Source of the DNA: Thiogranum sp.
GTDB taxonomy: Bacteria; Pseudomonadota; Gammaproteobacteria; DSM-19610
Direction of reading: 5' to 3'
Length of the DNA: 43,258 nucleotides
Assembly (NCBI GenBank): GCA_024102665.1
Contig: JAGFJP010000086.1
Location: forward strand, 1 to 43,258
A model generated the notes under the pieces. That model was not told where the DNA came from, did not search any database, and saw nothing but the letters and a program-made list of their open reading frames with translations. Positions 1 through 6,419 of the stretch are shown one piece after another (position 1 is the stretch's first letter; each line of letters opens with the position of its first letter). The position numbers and the translations under genes were made by a program.

Positions 1-204
1 CAGCACCGCTCTCGCATACCCGCCCCAGTTCGCGGAAACATTTCGTTACACATTTTTATCCCGCGGAAACACTCGCGAAATGCCTTGATCCTAGAATCTC
101 AGCCGTCAATGAAAACCGGCTGCTGCCGGCCTTTGGCGGAGAAGCCGCATTGGCACAAACGGCATGGCCGGTTATTCCACGCTTGATTCGAACAGGAGCA
201 ATAC

Positions 205-534
205 ATGAAACGTTTGTTGCAAGTCACCGTTCTCGGTTCCGCACTGACCACTTTTTCAGCGCTCGCGCATCATCCGGCCGCCGATATCGTGGATGAGGAG
301 ATCTACGCCATGATCGACAGCATGGTCGCCGATACGCCCCACGCTGACCTGGTGTTCGCCGATATGGGCGGCGGTATGACCGAGATCACGCTGACGACCC
401 GCACGCTTACTGAACTGGAAAACATGATCGACGACGGGCTTCTCGATTATGCGTCCATGCTCGACGGCGATGTGGGTATCGACATCGCTTTCGAAAGCAA
501 CGGCAGCGTCACTCTGTCTATCCAGCAGGAGTAA
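205..534 (+). CDS. Small exported protein of unknown function
   Basis: A 109-residue protein I do not recognise. Residues 1-22 form a signal peptide: MKR, a hydrophobic stretch, then an ALA-type cleavage site before HH. The mature part is acidic and carries two DIVDEE/DMGGG-like segments, so a periplasmic or secreted location is likely. The start has a good Shine-Dalgarno (AGGAGC, about 8 nt before ATG). The 204 bases upstream hold no gene; a TAGAAT hexamer at 92-97 could be a -10 box but lacks a convincing -35. The next gene starts 67 nt downstream on the same strand and also encodes an exported protein, so the two may be cotranscribed. Coding status is supported by the signal peptide and ribosome site, not by family recognition. 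Confidence 0.72.
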   Translation: MKRLLQVTVLGSALTTFSALAHHPAADIVDEEIYAMIDSMVADTPHADLVFADMGGGMTEITLTTRTLTELENMIDDGLLDYASMLDGDVGIDIAFESNGSVTLSIQQE

Positions 535-601
535 CCGGGTCCGGAGACGCCTGCGATGCGTCCGGCTTCACTCAACAAGATCCAGCAAGAGGTATGCAGT
601 T

Positions 602-1000
602 ATGAAAAAGAACGTGTTTTACAGTGCAGTAGTGGTCATGGCGCTCGTATTCAGTGGCCCGTCGCTGGCAGGCCAGGGTGGCGGTGGCGGCGGTGGCGGC
701 GGTGCTGGGATGGGACAAGGTGGTCCCGGTGGTTACCAGATGGGCGGCAGCTCTGCATCCGGGCAGCAGATGGGCAACCAGCAGCGAAGCTCCGACCAGG
801 CGCTGCAACAGGACCGTGATCGCGAACAGTATCAGGGCCCCGGCGAACGCGATACGCAAAAGCAAAAGGCCAAGGGCACGGGTGAAAGTTCCGGCGAGGG
901 CGATTTGACGCGCACCCGCGATCAGGATCGGCTCTCCGATCAGGACCAGGATCGTCTACGCGACCAGGATCGTCTCCAGGATCCGGCCGCGGCTCCTTGA
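602..1000 (+). CDS. Exported Gly-rich protein with DQDR repeats
   Basis: A 132-residue low-complexity secreted protein. Residues 1-24 are a signal peptide ending in SLAG. Next comes a run of nine glycines and a Gly/Met/Gln-rich segment, then a highly charged Q/D/R/K tail. The C-terminus repeats a DQDRL-type unit (DQDRLSDQDQDRLRDQDRLQD) about four times. The start at 602 is chosen because it gives the signal peptide and follows AGAGGT; longer readings of this frame upstream lack one. No catalytic domain is visible. Such charged, glycine-rich exported proteins may be intrinsically disordered, but the role is unknown. It follows another small exported protein. Downstream, a GC-rich hairpin near 1034-1065 without a T-run might end the transcript. 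Confidence 0.68.
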   Translation: MKKNVFYSAVVVMALVFSGPSLAGQGGGGGGGGGAGMGQGGPGGYQMGGSSASGQQMGNQQRSSDQALQQDRDREQYQGPGERDTQKQKAKGTGESSGEGDLTRTRDQDRLSDQDQDRLRDQDRLQDPAAAP

Positions 1001-1234
1001 TTCTGGCCATCTCGCACCGGTAGCCGGTCACTTCGGCGGCGGTTTCCCCCAGCGGGCCGCCGCCGGTCCGGCTGTCACACCATCCGGGAAGTCTGCTCCC
1101 GCTGTTTTGCCGTCCGGGCCGATCCTTGTACCGTGCATTGACCGGATACCCTTCATTGCCGCCGAAAACAACACCTTACCTGTCCCTTGCCCCGCCTGGC
1201 CCAGGCATCATAACCTTTTGAAAAAAAGGAAATA

Positions 1235-1263
1235 TTGAAGATTTGTCGCGAAAATGGTACAGT
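1235..1263 (+). promoter_or_regulatory. Candidate sigma70 promoter for the 1395 gene
   Basis: TTGAAG (1235-1240), a 17-nt spacer, then TACAGT (1258-1263). The site lies in an A/T-rich dip within the 394-nt gap between the genes at 602 and 1395. Transcription would begin near 1270, leaving a leader of about 125 nt. I see no other gene in this gap. Confidence 0.5.
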
Positions 1264-1394
1264 CACGCGCTTTGCTGTCGGAGCCAATCAGAGCACCGCG
1301 CCGCCTGTGACGGGCACGGCTCTCAATGTCATCAACAGCTTTTCTTGTCCCGCGCCCTGGATTCCGGGCTACAAAAACGCAGGAGAAATCATCG

Positions 1395-1670
1395 GTGAAT
1401 AAGGATCATATGTTCTATTGCATCCCCCAGCAGGCCTACATGCGCACCACCAACTGCACCAATCTGCGCAAACGCCCGGCCGGAAAAGCGCCTGCCGGAG
1501 CCCAGCCGATGTTGCGTGCCTGCGAGAAATGCACCATGTACCCGCTGGTCGACAGCCAGAAGGTACCGACCGTGAGCCTGGACGCCTATCTGGGTGGCAG
1601 CAAGCCCAAGGTCGCCAATCTGCAGGCCGCCGCAAACCGCAAGATCATCCAGGCAAGCATCGCCGACTAG
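1395..1670 (+). CDS. Small four-cysteine protein, unknown function
   Basis: About 91 residues, starting at GTG 1395, which follows AGGAGA by 8 nt. An in-frame ATG at 1410 with AAGGA before it is an alternative start. The protein has four cysteines (FYCIP, TNCTN, and RACEKC as a CxxC pair), spaced like a small zinc or metal site. It is otherwise basic and Ala/Lys-rich, with no signal peptide or membrane segment. I do not recognise the family. A candidate promoter (1235-1263) is its own, so it is probably a stand-alone transcript. Confidence 0.6.
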   Translation: MNKDHMFYCIPQQAYMRTTNCTNLRKRPAGKAPAGAQPMLRACEKCTMYPLVDSQKVPTVSLDAYLGGSKPKVANLQAAANRKIIQASIAD

Positions 1671-1846
1671 CTGTTGCACGGTCCCGGCCGCTCGTGCCGG
1701 GGCCGCGGCAGTACCCCACCCGATCGCTCCGACGCGAGCGTCTCACCGCAAAAACCGTATTCTGGCCGATGCCGCCGCGGATTCACCGCGCCAGCGCTTG
1801 CCGCTATACTCGATACAACCCGGGCTTCGGTCGTTTCAGGCAGGCT

Positions 1847-2029
1847 ATGAATCGCTGGATCTACGACATTGTCGAAAACATCGACGAGGAAAGCGAGGCT
1901 GAGCTGTTGACCGCCCTCGACGAGCTCGAATCGCTATATGACGCACTGGACGAGATCGATCGCGATATCGCCGAACAGTTCATCGGTAAGCTCACTTATC
2001 AGCTGGAGAAACTGCGCAGCACCAAATGA
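1847..2029 (+). CDS. Small acidic helical protein, unknown
   Basis: A 60-residue, strongly acidic, leucine-rich protein (repeated DELESLYDALDEID-like helix) likely to be all-helical. The ATG at 1847 follows GGCAGG. The gene was picked because it ends in the ATGA overlap with the next gene (2026-2029), a typical sign of translational coupling; longer readings of the frame upstream have no start signal. A TATACT at 1805-1810 could be a -10 box. I do not recognise a family. Partnership with the 285-residue neighbour is an inference from the overlap. Confidence 0.62.
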   Translation: MNRWIYDIVENIDEESEAELLTALDELESLYDALDEIDRDIAEQFIGKLTYQLEKLRSTK

Positions 2030-2883
2030 ATCCCTACTATGGCGTGCGCCGGCTCGGTCCCTATCTCGGTGTCATCCAGGTCATCGATGTCGGCGACGCC
2101 TGCGCTTACTCGACGAATGGTCACACCTGGCGGGTGCGGCAGCAGACCAGCTCCGGCACTTTCCGCTGGGGCGTCACCCAGGTCACCGACGAAGGCCTGG
2201 ACAAGACCCGCATCGTCAACGCCGACAACCTTGTCGAAGCCCTCAGGTACCATCCGCCGGTGCCGTTTCCGATCCGCGATCGATATGAACTCTGGCTGCT
2301 GAACAACAGGACGCGCGCGCCGCTGGCGCTGCTCAGGACGCGGTACCTCGCGCGCGAAATGGAGCCTGTCGGTGATCCGCACTGGAGGCCGTTCCTGCTG
2401 ACCGATACGCGCTTCGTATCGCCGACACTCGAGCGCAAGGAACGTCAGACACCGGTGCGCGGCTGGAAGACGCCGCATCGTGACCAGCTGGAAACACAGG
2501 TCAACCTGGCATCGCGCCCCTATCCGGCGGCGCAGTGGTTCGAACGCCAGGCGGACGGCAGCGGTATCGGCCATGACGGCCTGCGGGTCGCAGACGCGGA
2601 ACGAGGCCGTACACTGCCGAATGAACAATTTCCCGAACTGCTGATCAGCGAAGACTGGGACGACCAGACCCAGCGCGGTCTGGTCGACGATTACCATGAC
2701 TGGTACGCGGCCTCGCTGCTGGCGCACCAGAACCTCAGCACCGGCACGCGCCAACGCCTGGAGCAGGCGGCCTGCAAGCGGCCGCAGGCGCTGTTGTCGT
2801 CCTACCCGTTGATTCCGGAAGTGCTGGACAGCGACGCCATTGAAGTGGCGCTGGTCAGTGCAAAACTGATGAACGCTTCGTAA
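2026..2883 (+). CDS. Conserved-looking hypothetical protein
   Basis: A 285-residue soluble protein that I do not recognise. It has no signal peptide, membrane segment or obvious catalytic motif. The N-terminus is beta-rich (GPYLGVIQVIDVGDACAY, then WRVR and FRWGV). The C-terminal half is rich in Asp, Arg and Trp, with WDDQTQRG and DYHDWYAASLLAHQ. The start ATG overlaps the stop of the 60-residue gene upstream (ATGA), so the two are probably translated together. The following cupin gene begins 14 nt after this stop, which suggests one transcript through 2026-3266. Confidence 0.75.
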   Translation: MNPYYGVRRLGPYLGVIQVIDVGDACAYSTNGHTWRVRQQTSSGTFRWGVTQVTDEGLDKTRIVNADNLVEALRYHPPVPFPIRDRYELWLLNNRTRAPLALLRTRYLAREMEPVGDPHWRPFLLTDTRFVSPTLERKERQTPVRGWKTPHRDQLETQVNLASRPYPAAQWFERQADGSGIGHDGLRVADAERGRTLPNEQFPELLISEDWDDQTQRGLVDDYHDWYAASLLAHQNLSTGTRQRLEQAACKRPQALLSSYPLIPEVLDSDAIEVALVSAKLMNAS

Positions 2884-2897
2884 GCCGCAAGAGTCCC

Positions 2898-3266
2898 GTG
2901 CCGAAATCGACCATCACCTACTGGAACCCGCTGGATGCCTTGAACAACGGCCGCTGGACGCCGGTCGAAGGACTCGAGGGGCTTGCCGAACAGTTGACCC
3001 TGAGCATCGATCCGGCGTCGGGCGAGTACACCCGGCTTACGCGTTTTCTGCCAGGCGCAGACACCACGGCGTTCGGCGGCAACAGCCACGACTATCCCGA
3101 GGAAGTGTTTATCGTCAGTGGCCGCCTTTATGATGCCGCCTTCGATTGCTGGCTGGAGCCCGGCCACTACGCCAGCCGCCCGCCCGGCGAACTGCATGGG
3201 CCGTTCCGGACCGATACCGGCTGCGTGGTTCTCGAGCTGTCGTTTCCGGGCCGCAAGGAAACCTAG
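2898..3266 (+). CDS. Cupin-domain protein
   Basis: A 122-residue single-domain cupin. The central part (about residues 50-120) shows the double beta-helix pattern: PEEVFIVSGRLYD, then WLEPGHYASRPPGELHGPF, then CVVLELSF. This resembles the ChrR-type/cupin_7 group, in which His and Glu residues bind a metal; here E of PEEV and H of ELHGPF are the likely ligands. The start is GTG 2898, 14 nt after the upstream stop. Its substrate cannot be told from sequence; such small cupins include dioxygenase-like enzymes and anti-sigma sensory domains. Confidence 0.78.
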   Translation: MPKSTITYWNPLDALNNGRWTPVEGLEGLAEQLTLSIDPASGEYTRLTRFLPGADTTAFGGNSHDYPEEVFIVSGRLYDAAFDCWLEPGHYASRPPGELHGPFRTDTGCVVLELSFPGRKET

Positions 3267-3349
3267 CACCGCATGTATCGGGCAGCTTGCCGCGGGCCGG
3301 GCCCAACGCCGCAGGTTGCCAGGGCGTTGACGGACACAGGGGAGCAGCG

Positions 3350-3802
3350 TTGGAAGTCACGTTGAGAACAGCGACGCCCGGGGATGTCGGAGCGCTCGCA
3401 GCGTTACTGGGCGAGTTGTTCGAGACCGAAACTGATTTTGAAGTCGATCGCGCGAAACAGATTGCCGGTCTGCGTCTGCTCATCGACAGCAGCAAAGACT
3501 GCGTCATGGTGGCCGAAAGCGCGGGCAGCATCGTCGCGATGTGCTCGGTGCAGACCTTTATTTCGACCGCGGAAGGCGGCCGCGTCGGCATGCTCGAGGA
3601 CATGGTCGTGGCGCGCGCCTGCACCGGCCAGGGCGTCGGCCGCCGCTTGTTGTCGGCGATGGAGGACTGGGCAGCGCAACAGGGTCTGATACGCCTGCAA
3701 CTGCTGGCGGACCGGACCAACCACGGGGCGCTGGCGTTTTACCGGCGCATGGGCTGGTCGCAAACGCAGCTCATTTGCCTTCGCAAGGCCCCCGCGGTTT
3801 AA
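3350..3802 (+). CDS. GNAT-family acetyltransferase
   Basis: About 150 residues starting at TTG 3350, placed five nt after GGGGAG. This start gives the usual N-terminus of the family (MEVTLRTATPGDVGALAALL). The acetyl-CoA loop is clear: LEDMVVARACTGQGVGRRLL, followed by the helix SAMEDWAAQQG and the closing motif NHGALAFYRRMGW. It should transfer an acetyl group from acetyl-CoA to an amine, but the acceptor is unknown. A longer reading of the frame, starting inside the cupin gene, has no start signal. Confidence 0.85.
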   Translation: MEVTLRTATPGDVGALAALLGELFETETDFEVDRAKQIAGLRLLIDSSKDCVMVAESAGSIVAMCSVQTFISTAEGGRVGMLEDMVVARACTGQGVGRRLLSAMEDWAAQQGLIRLQLLADRTNHGALAFYRRMGWSQTQLICLRKAPAV

Positions 3803-3811
3803 TTCGCGCCC

Positions 3812-4195
3812 ATGTCGCGACGCAGCCTGTTTTCGGTGATCGAATCCTCGGGTCATCCCAACTTTTCCGGACTCTACCGGCGTCTGCAGATCGACGAGAC
3901 CAAACTGACTTCCACCCGCAAGACCATCAGTCAGCTCAAACAGCAACAGCCGGATTTCCTGGTGGCGGAGTTCTTCTACGGCTACGGCAACAATTACGCG
4001 GGCGTCAACATCAGCAACCTGGACGTGCTGCTGTCGACCTTGCAGAAGTATTCCAGGCACACGCGGGTGATCGTGCTGGTGGACAAGTCCGAGCGTCAGT
4101 ACGTCGACAAGCTCAACGACCTGTTTCCGCTGCACGCAGTGCTGACATTGCCGGTGCCGGAAGCGCAGATGCAGGCGTTGCTGGGAGAGGACTGA
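3812..4195 (+). CDS. Hypothetical protein upstream of YaiI gene
   Basis: A 127-residue soluble protein I cannot assign. The alternating hydrophobic strands (FLVAEFFYG, RVIVLVDKS, HAVLTLPVPE) suggest a small alpha/beta, perhaps receiver-like, fold, but no phosphoacceptor site stands out. There is no Shine-Dalgarno; instead TTTAAT (3798-3803) lies 8 nt before the ATG, as in other possible leaderless genes here. Its stop TGA directly abuts the ATG of the YaiI-family gene, so the two are probably one operon. Confidence 0.7.
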   Translation: MSRRSLFSVIESSGHPNFSGLYRRLQIDETKLTSTRKTISQLKQQQPDFLVAEFFYGYGNNYAGVNISNLDVLLSTLQKYSRHTRVIVLVDKSERQYVDKLNDLFPLHAVLTLPVPEAQMQALLGED

Positions 4196-4663
4196 ATGCG
4201 CATGCGAATCTGGGTGGACGCCGATGCCTGTCCCAATGTCATCAAGGACATTCTGTTTCGCGCCGCGGAACGCAAACGGGTGTCGATGACGCTGGTCGCC
4301 AACCAGCCGGTGAAGACCCCGCCCTCCCCCTGGATCCGCTCGCTGCAGGTGCCGGCCGGATTCGATGTCGCCGACAGGCGCATCGTGGAACAGGTGCAGG
4401 CCGGCGACCTGGTCATTACCGCGGATATTCCGCTCGCCGCCGAAGTCATCAAAAAGGGCGGTCATGCGCTGAACCCGCGCGGTGAACTGTACACGCAGGA
4501 TACCATCGGCCAGCGCCTGACCATGCGCAACATGATGGAGGAACTGCGCAGCAGCGGTGTGCAGACCGGCGGACCGCCAACCCTGAACCAGCGCGACCGG
4601 CAGGCCTTCGCCAACCAGCTGGACCGGTTCCTGTGCAAGCACGCGAGCCAGCCTAGCCGCTGA
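4196..4663 (+). CDS. YaiI/YqxD family protein (UPF0178)
   Basis: A 155-residue member of the UPF0178 family (E. coli YaiI, B. subtilis YqxD). The family signature is present: [13 protein letters not shown] at the N-terminus, [16 protein letters not shown] in the middle and NPRGELYT shortly after. The acidic residues are arranged as in NYN/PIN-like nucleases, but no biochemical function is established for the family. The Shine-Dalgarno GGGAG lies in the end of the previous gene, and ATG 4196 abuts its stop. The last 11 nt overlap, tail to tail, with the YcgN gene on the other strand. Confidence 0.93.
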   Translation: MRMRIWVDADACPNVIKDILFRAAERKRVSMTLVANQPVKTPPSPWIRSLQVPAGFDVADRRIVEQVQAGDLVITADIPLAAEVIKKGGHALNPRGELYTQDTIGQRLTMRNMMEELRSSGVQTGGPPTLNQRDRQAFANQLDRFLCKHASQPSR

Positions 4664-5114
4664 GGGATTCCTTGTCGAACCAGTGCACCAGGTGCTCTTC
4701 CAGCTCATCCGGATGCACGTATTCCTCGGACACCACCTTGTCCCTGACCGAGATGCCGGCGGCCAGCACGCTGCGGGTGTCGCCGCTGATCAACGGATGC
4801 CAGTCGAACAGCGGTCTGCCTTCAGCCAGCAGACGATAGGCGCAGGTGTCCGGCAGCCAGAGTTCTTCGCGCGCCACTTTCGGCGTTACCTTGATGCAAT
4901 CGGGAACCAGCAGCGAGCGATCCGCATAGCGGGTGCAGCGGCCGCGCTTGTCATCGTGCAACGAGCAGATGACATTGGTATAGAACAGCTGACCGCTGTC
5001 CAGGTCTTCGATTTTCAGCAGGCAGCAGCGCCCGCAACCATCGCACAGCGCTTCCCACTCTTCGCTGTTCATGTCATCGAGCGACTTGTGTTCCCAGAAA
5101 CGGTCTTGCAGCAT
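4653..5114 (-). CDS. YcgN-family cysteine cluster protein (UPF0260)
   Basis: A 153-residue protein of the YcgN/YkgJ zinc- or iron-chelating Cys-cluster family. Key features are CDGCGRCC near residues 24-30, [23 protein letters not shown] and LPDTCAYR. These eight or so cysteines are thought to bind metal. The length matches the family (about 150). The function remains unknown. The 3' end overlaps the convergent YaiI-family gene by 11 nt. TTATAA sits immediately before the ATG on this strand, and no Shine-Dalgarno is evident. Confidence 0.92.
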   Translation of the reverse strand: MLQDRFWEHKSLDDMNSEEWEALCDGCGRCCLLKIEDLDSGQLFYTNVICSLHDDKRGRCTRYADRSLLVPDCIKVTPKVAREELWLPDTCAYRLLAEGRPLFDWHPLISGDTRSVLAAGISVRDKVVSEEYVHPDELEEHLVHWFDKESLSG

Positions 5115-5148
5115 TTATAACCTCAGGCCTGCGCTCGCAATGACGGGT

Positions 5149-5928
5149 TCAAATCAACGTAACGTACACATCATAACGTGTTTTCTTGCTCGCGATGCTG
5201 GTATCGGGTTTTTTCCCCGCCAGCCACTCGCCGTGCCCGGGGCGTTTCACCACGACACGCCGTTGCGCCGCACCGAGCGCGGTTTCCAGCAATGCTTCCG
5301 CATCCTGTTCGCGGCCCAGCAATGTTTGCAGGGCGCGCATTTCCTTTTTCACCAGCACGCCCGCCTTGCCCGGCGGATACATGGGGTCCAGGTACACCAC
5401 GTCGGGCCGCTCCGCCGCGGCTAATGCTGCCAGCCGTTCGCGGGAGTCGGCGTAGACCAGCCGCATGCGCGCCTGTATCCAGTCGCCGGCATCGCTATCG
5501 AGCGCGGCGCGCTGCAGGCCGTCTTCCAGCAAAGCGGCGAGCACCGGCGCGCGCTCGCACAAGGTGACTTGACTGCCGAGGCTGGCAAGCACCAGGGCGT
5601 CACGCCCGAGGCCCGCGGTGGCATCCCATATCGAGGGGCTGAAACCGCTTTTCATGCCGACGGCGCGCGCCAGCGGCTGGCCGCGGCCGCCGCCGAAACG
5701 CAGCCGGTGTCCGAGCGCGCCGCCGAGAAAATCGATGCGGATCGGGCCGGGTGCATTCTCGCCGGCCTGGCGCAGCTCCAGTCCCGCGTCACCGAGCGCC
5801 AGGTAAAAGCCGGCGCCGGGCGGCTGTTTGAGGCGGCTAAAGCCGAACTGGCGGGCGATCGCATCGGCGCGTGCGCGCGACGCGCCCTGCCCGGCCAGCA
5901 GGCCGATGGAGTTCGGGGATTCCGGCAT
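5149..5928 (-). CDS. rsmJ: 16S rRNA (guanine1516-N2)-methyltransferase
   Basis: A 259-residue RsmJ (formerly YhiQ), which methylates N2 of G1516 in 16S rRNA using S-adenosylmethionine. The family signatures are clear: IRIDFLGGALGHRLRFGGGRGQ ahead of the SAM site (split here: RIDFLGG and RFGGGRGQ), the AdoMet motif DATAGLGRDALVLASLG, and the catalytic loop YLDPMYP. The C-terminus VVVKRPGHGEWL is also typical. Length fits (E. coli 250). A perfect 10-bp hairpin (5944-5966) lies 16 nt upstream of its start, in what would be the mRNA leader. Confidence 0.95.
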   Translation of the reverse strand: MPESPNSIGLLAGQGASRARADAIARQFGFSRLKQPPGAGFYLALGDAGLELRQAGENAPGPIRIDFLGGALGHRLRFGGGRGQPLARAVGMKSGFSPSIWDATAGLGRDALVLASLGSQVTLCERAPVLAALLEDGLQRAALDSDAGDWIQARMRLVYADSRERLAALAAAERPDVVYLDPMYPPGKAGVLVKKEMRALQTLLGREQDAEALLETALGAAQRRVVVKRPGHGEWLAGKKPDTSIASKKTRYDVYVTLI

Positions 5929-5943
5929 CCGGCAATTCTACAC

Positions 5944-5966
5944 CCTGCCGTGGGAGCCACGGCAGG
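5944..5966. other. Perfect 10-bp hairpin upstream of rsmJ
   Basis: CCTGCCGTGG, loop GAG, CCACGGCAGG: a perfect stem of 10 bp with a 3-nt loop. It lies between the 68-residue gene and rsmJ, both on the minus strand. Neither strand has a T-run after it, so it is not a standard terminator. It could be a processing, attenuation or mRNA-stability element. Confidence 0.45.
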
Positions 5967-6020
5967 ATAGCCGCGCGACAGGAGCCGGTGCCGCTGGGGT
6001 ACGGCCGCGGGCCGCCGGCT

Positions 6021-6227
6021 TCAGTGCGGCGCGAACGTTTTCGGTACCGCTTCCGCCCAGTAGGTGTTGCCGTCGCCCTTCTGGCTCAGTTTCTCGGCCT
6101 CCTTCATGGCCTCCCCCAGGGTCATGACCTTGTCGAGGTTCTTGCCGGCCTTGAATTCCTTTTTGGAGCGCCAGGCGACGATAAAACCGGGTTCGTCGAG
6201 TTTATGGGGTTCGATCGATGTACTCAT
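6021..6227 (-). CDS. Small conserved-looking soluble protein
   Basis: A 68-residue basic protein (starts MSTSIEPHKLDEPGFIVAWR; ends AVPKTFAPH). It has no signal peptide or membrane segment and I do not recognise the family. Coding is supported by a clear Shine-Dalgarno (AGGAGC, 5 nt before ATG) and even composition. It is the first of a possible minus-strand unit with rsmJ, which starts 92 nt downstream after a strong hairpin. Confidence 0.68.
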   Translation of the reverse strand: MSTSIEPHKLDEPGFIVAWRSKKEFKAGKNLDKVMTLGEAMKEAEKLSQKGDGNTYWAEAVPKTFAPH

Positions 6228-6331
6228 GCAATGCTCCTGTCAGTTGAATCGAGCACAACATCGTGCCGCGAGAAGATTACTCCAGCGCTGCGAAAATAAA
6301 ACCCGGGCGAAACTGGTTGTATTGATGAGCC

Positions 6332-6392
6332 CTAGCCCGCATTTCTCACCGCTGTTCGTCGCAGTAGAAACGCGGTGAGAAATGCGGGCTAG
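6332..6392. repeat. Compact palindromic element (MITE/REP-like)
   Basis: A perfect 21-bp inverted repeat flanked by CTAG: left arm 6332-6352 (CTAGCCCGCATTTCTCACCGC), right arm 6372-6392, with a 19-nt spacer. The same ends recur at 15451, 20379 and 26591. The reverse complement of this copy shares a further GC-TTTCTAYTGCG block with the 26591 copy and most of it with the 15451 copy, so the elements are one family. It lies directly upstream of uvrD; the putative uvrD -10 box begins 16 nt after its end. Confidence 0.8.
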
Positions 6393-6419
6393 ACGCGGTG
6401 CGTTTGTTAGAATGGCGCG

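Noticed and set aside
3404..4708. 434-codon open frame on the minus strand
   Set aside because: It lies opposite the GNAT gene, the 3812 gene and the YaiI-family gene, which have clear motifs or coupling. Its translation is His/Gln/Arg-rich, typical of an antisense frame in GC-rich DNA.
6353..6368. LexA-box-like CTGT near uvrD
   Set aside because: CTGT is present but the second half (ACAG) is not at the right spacing; it is part of the repeat spacer.
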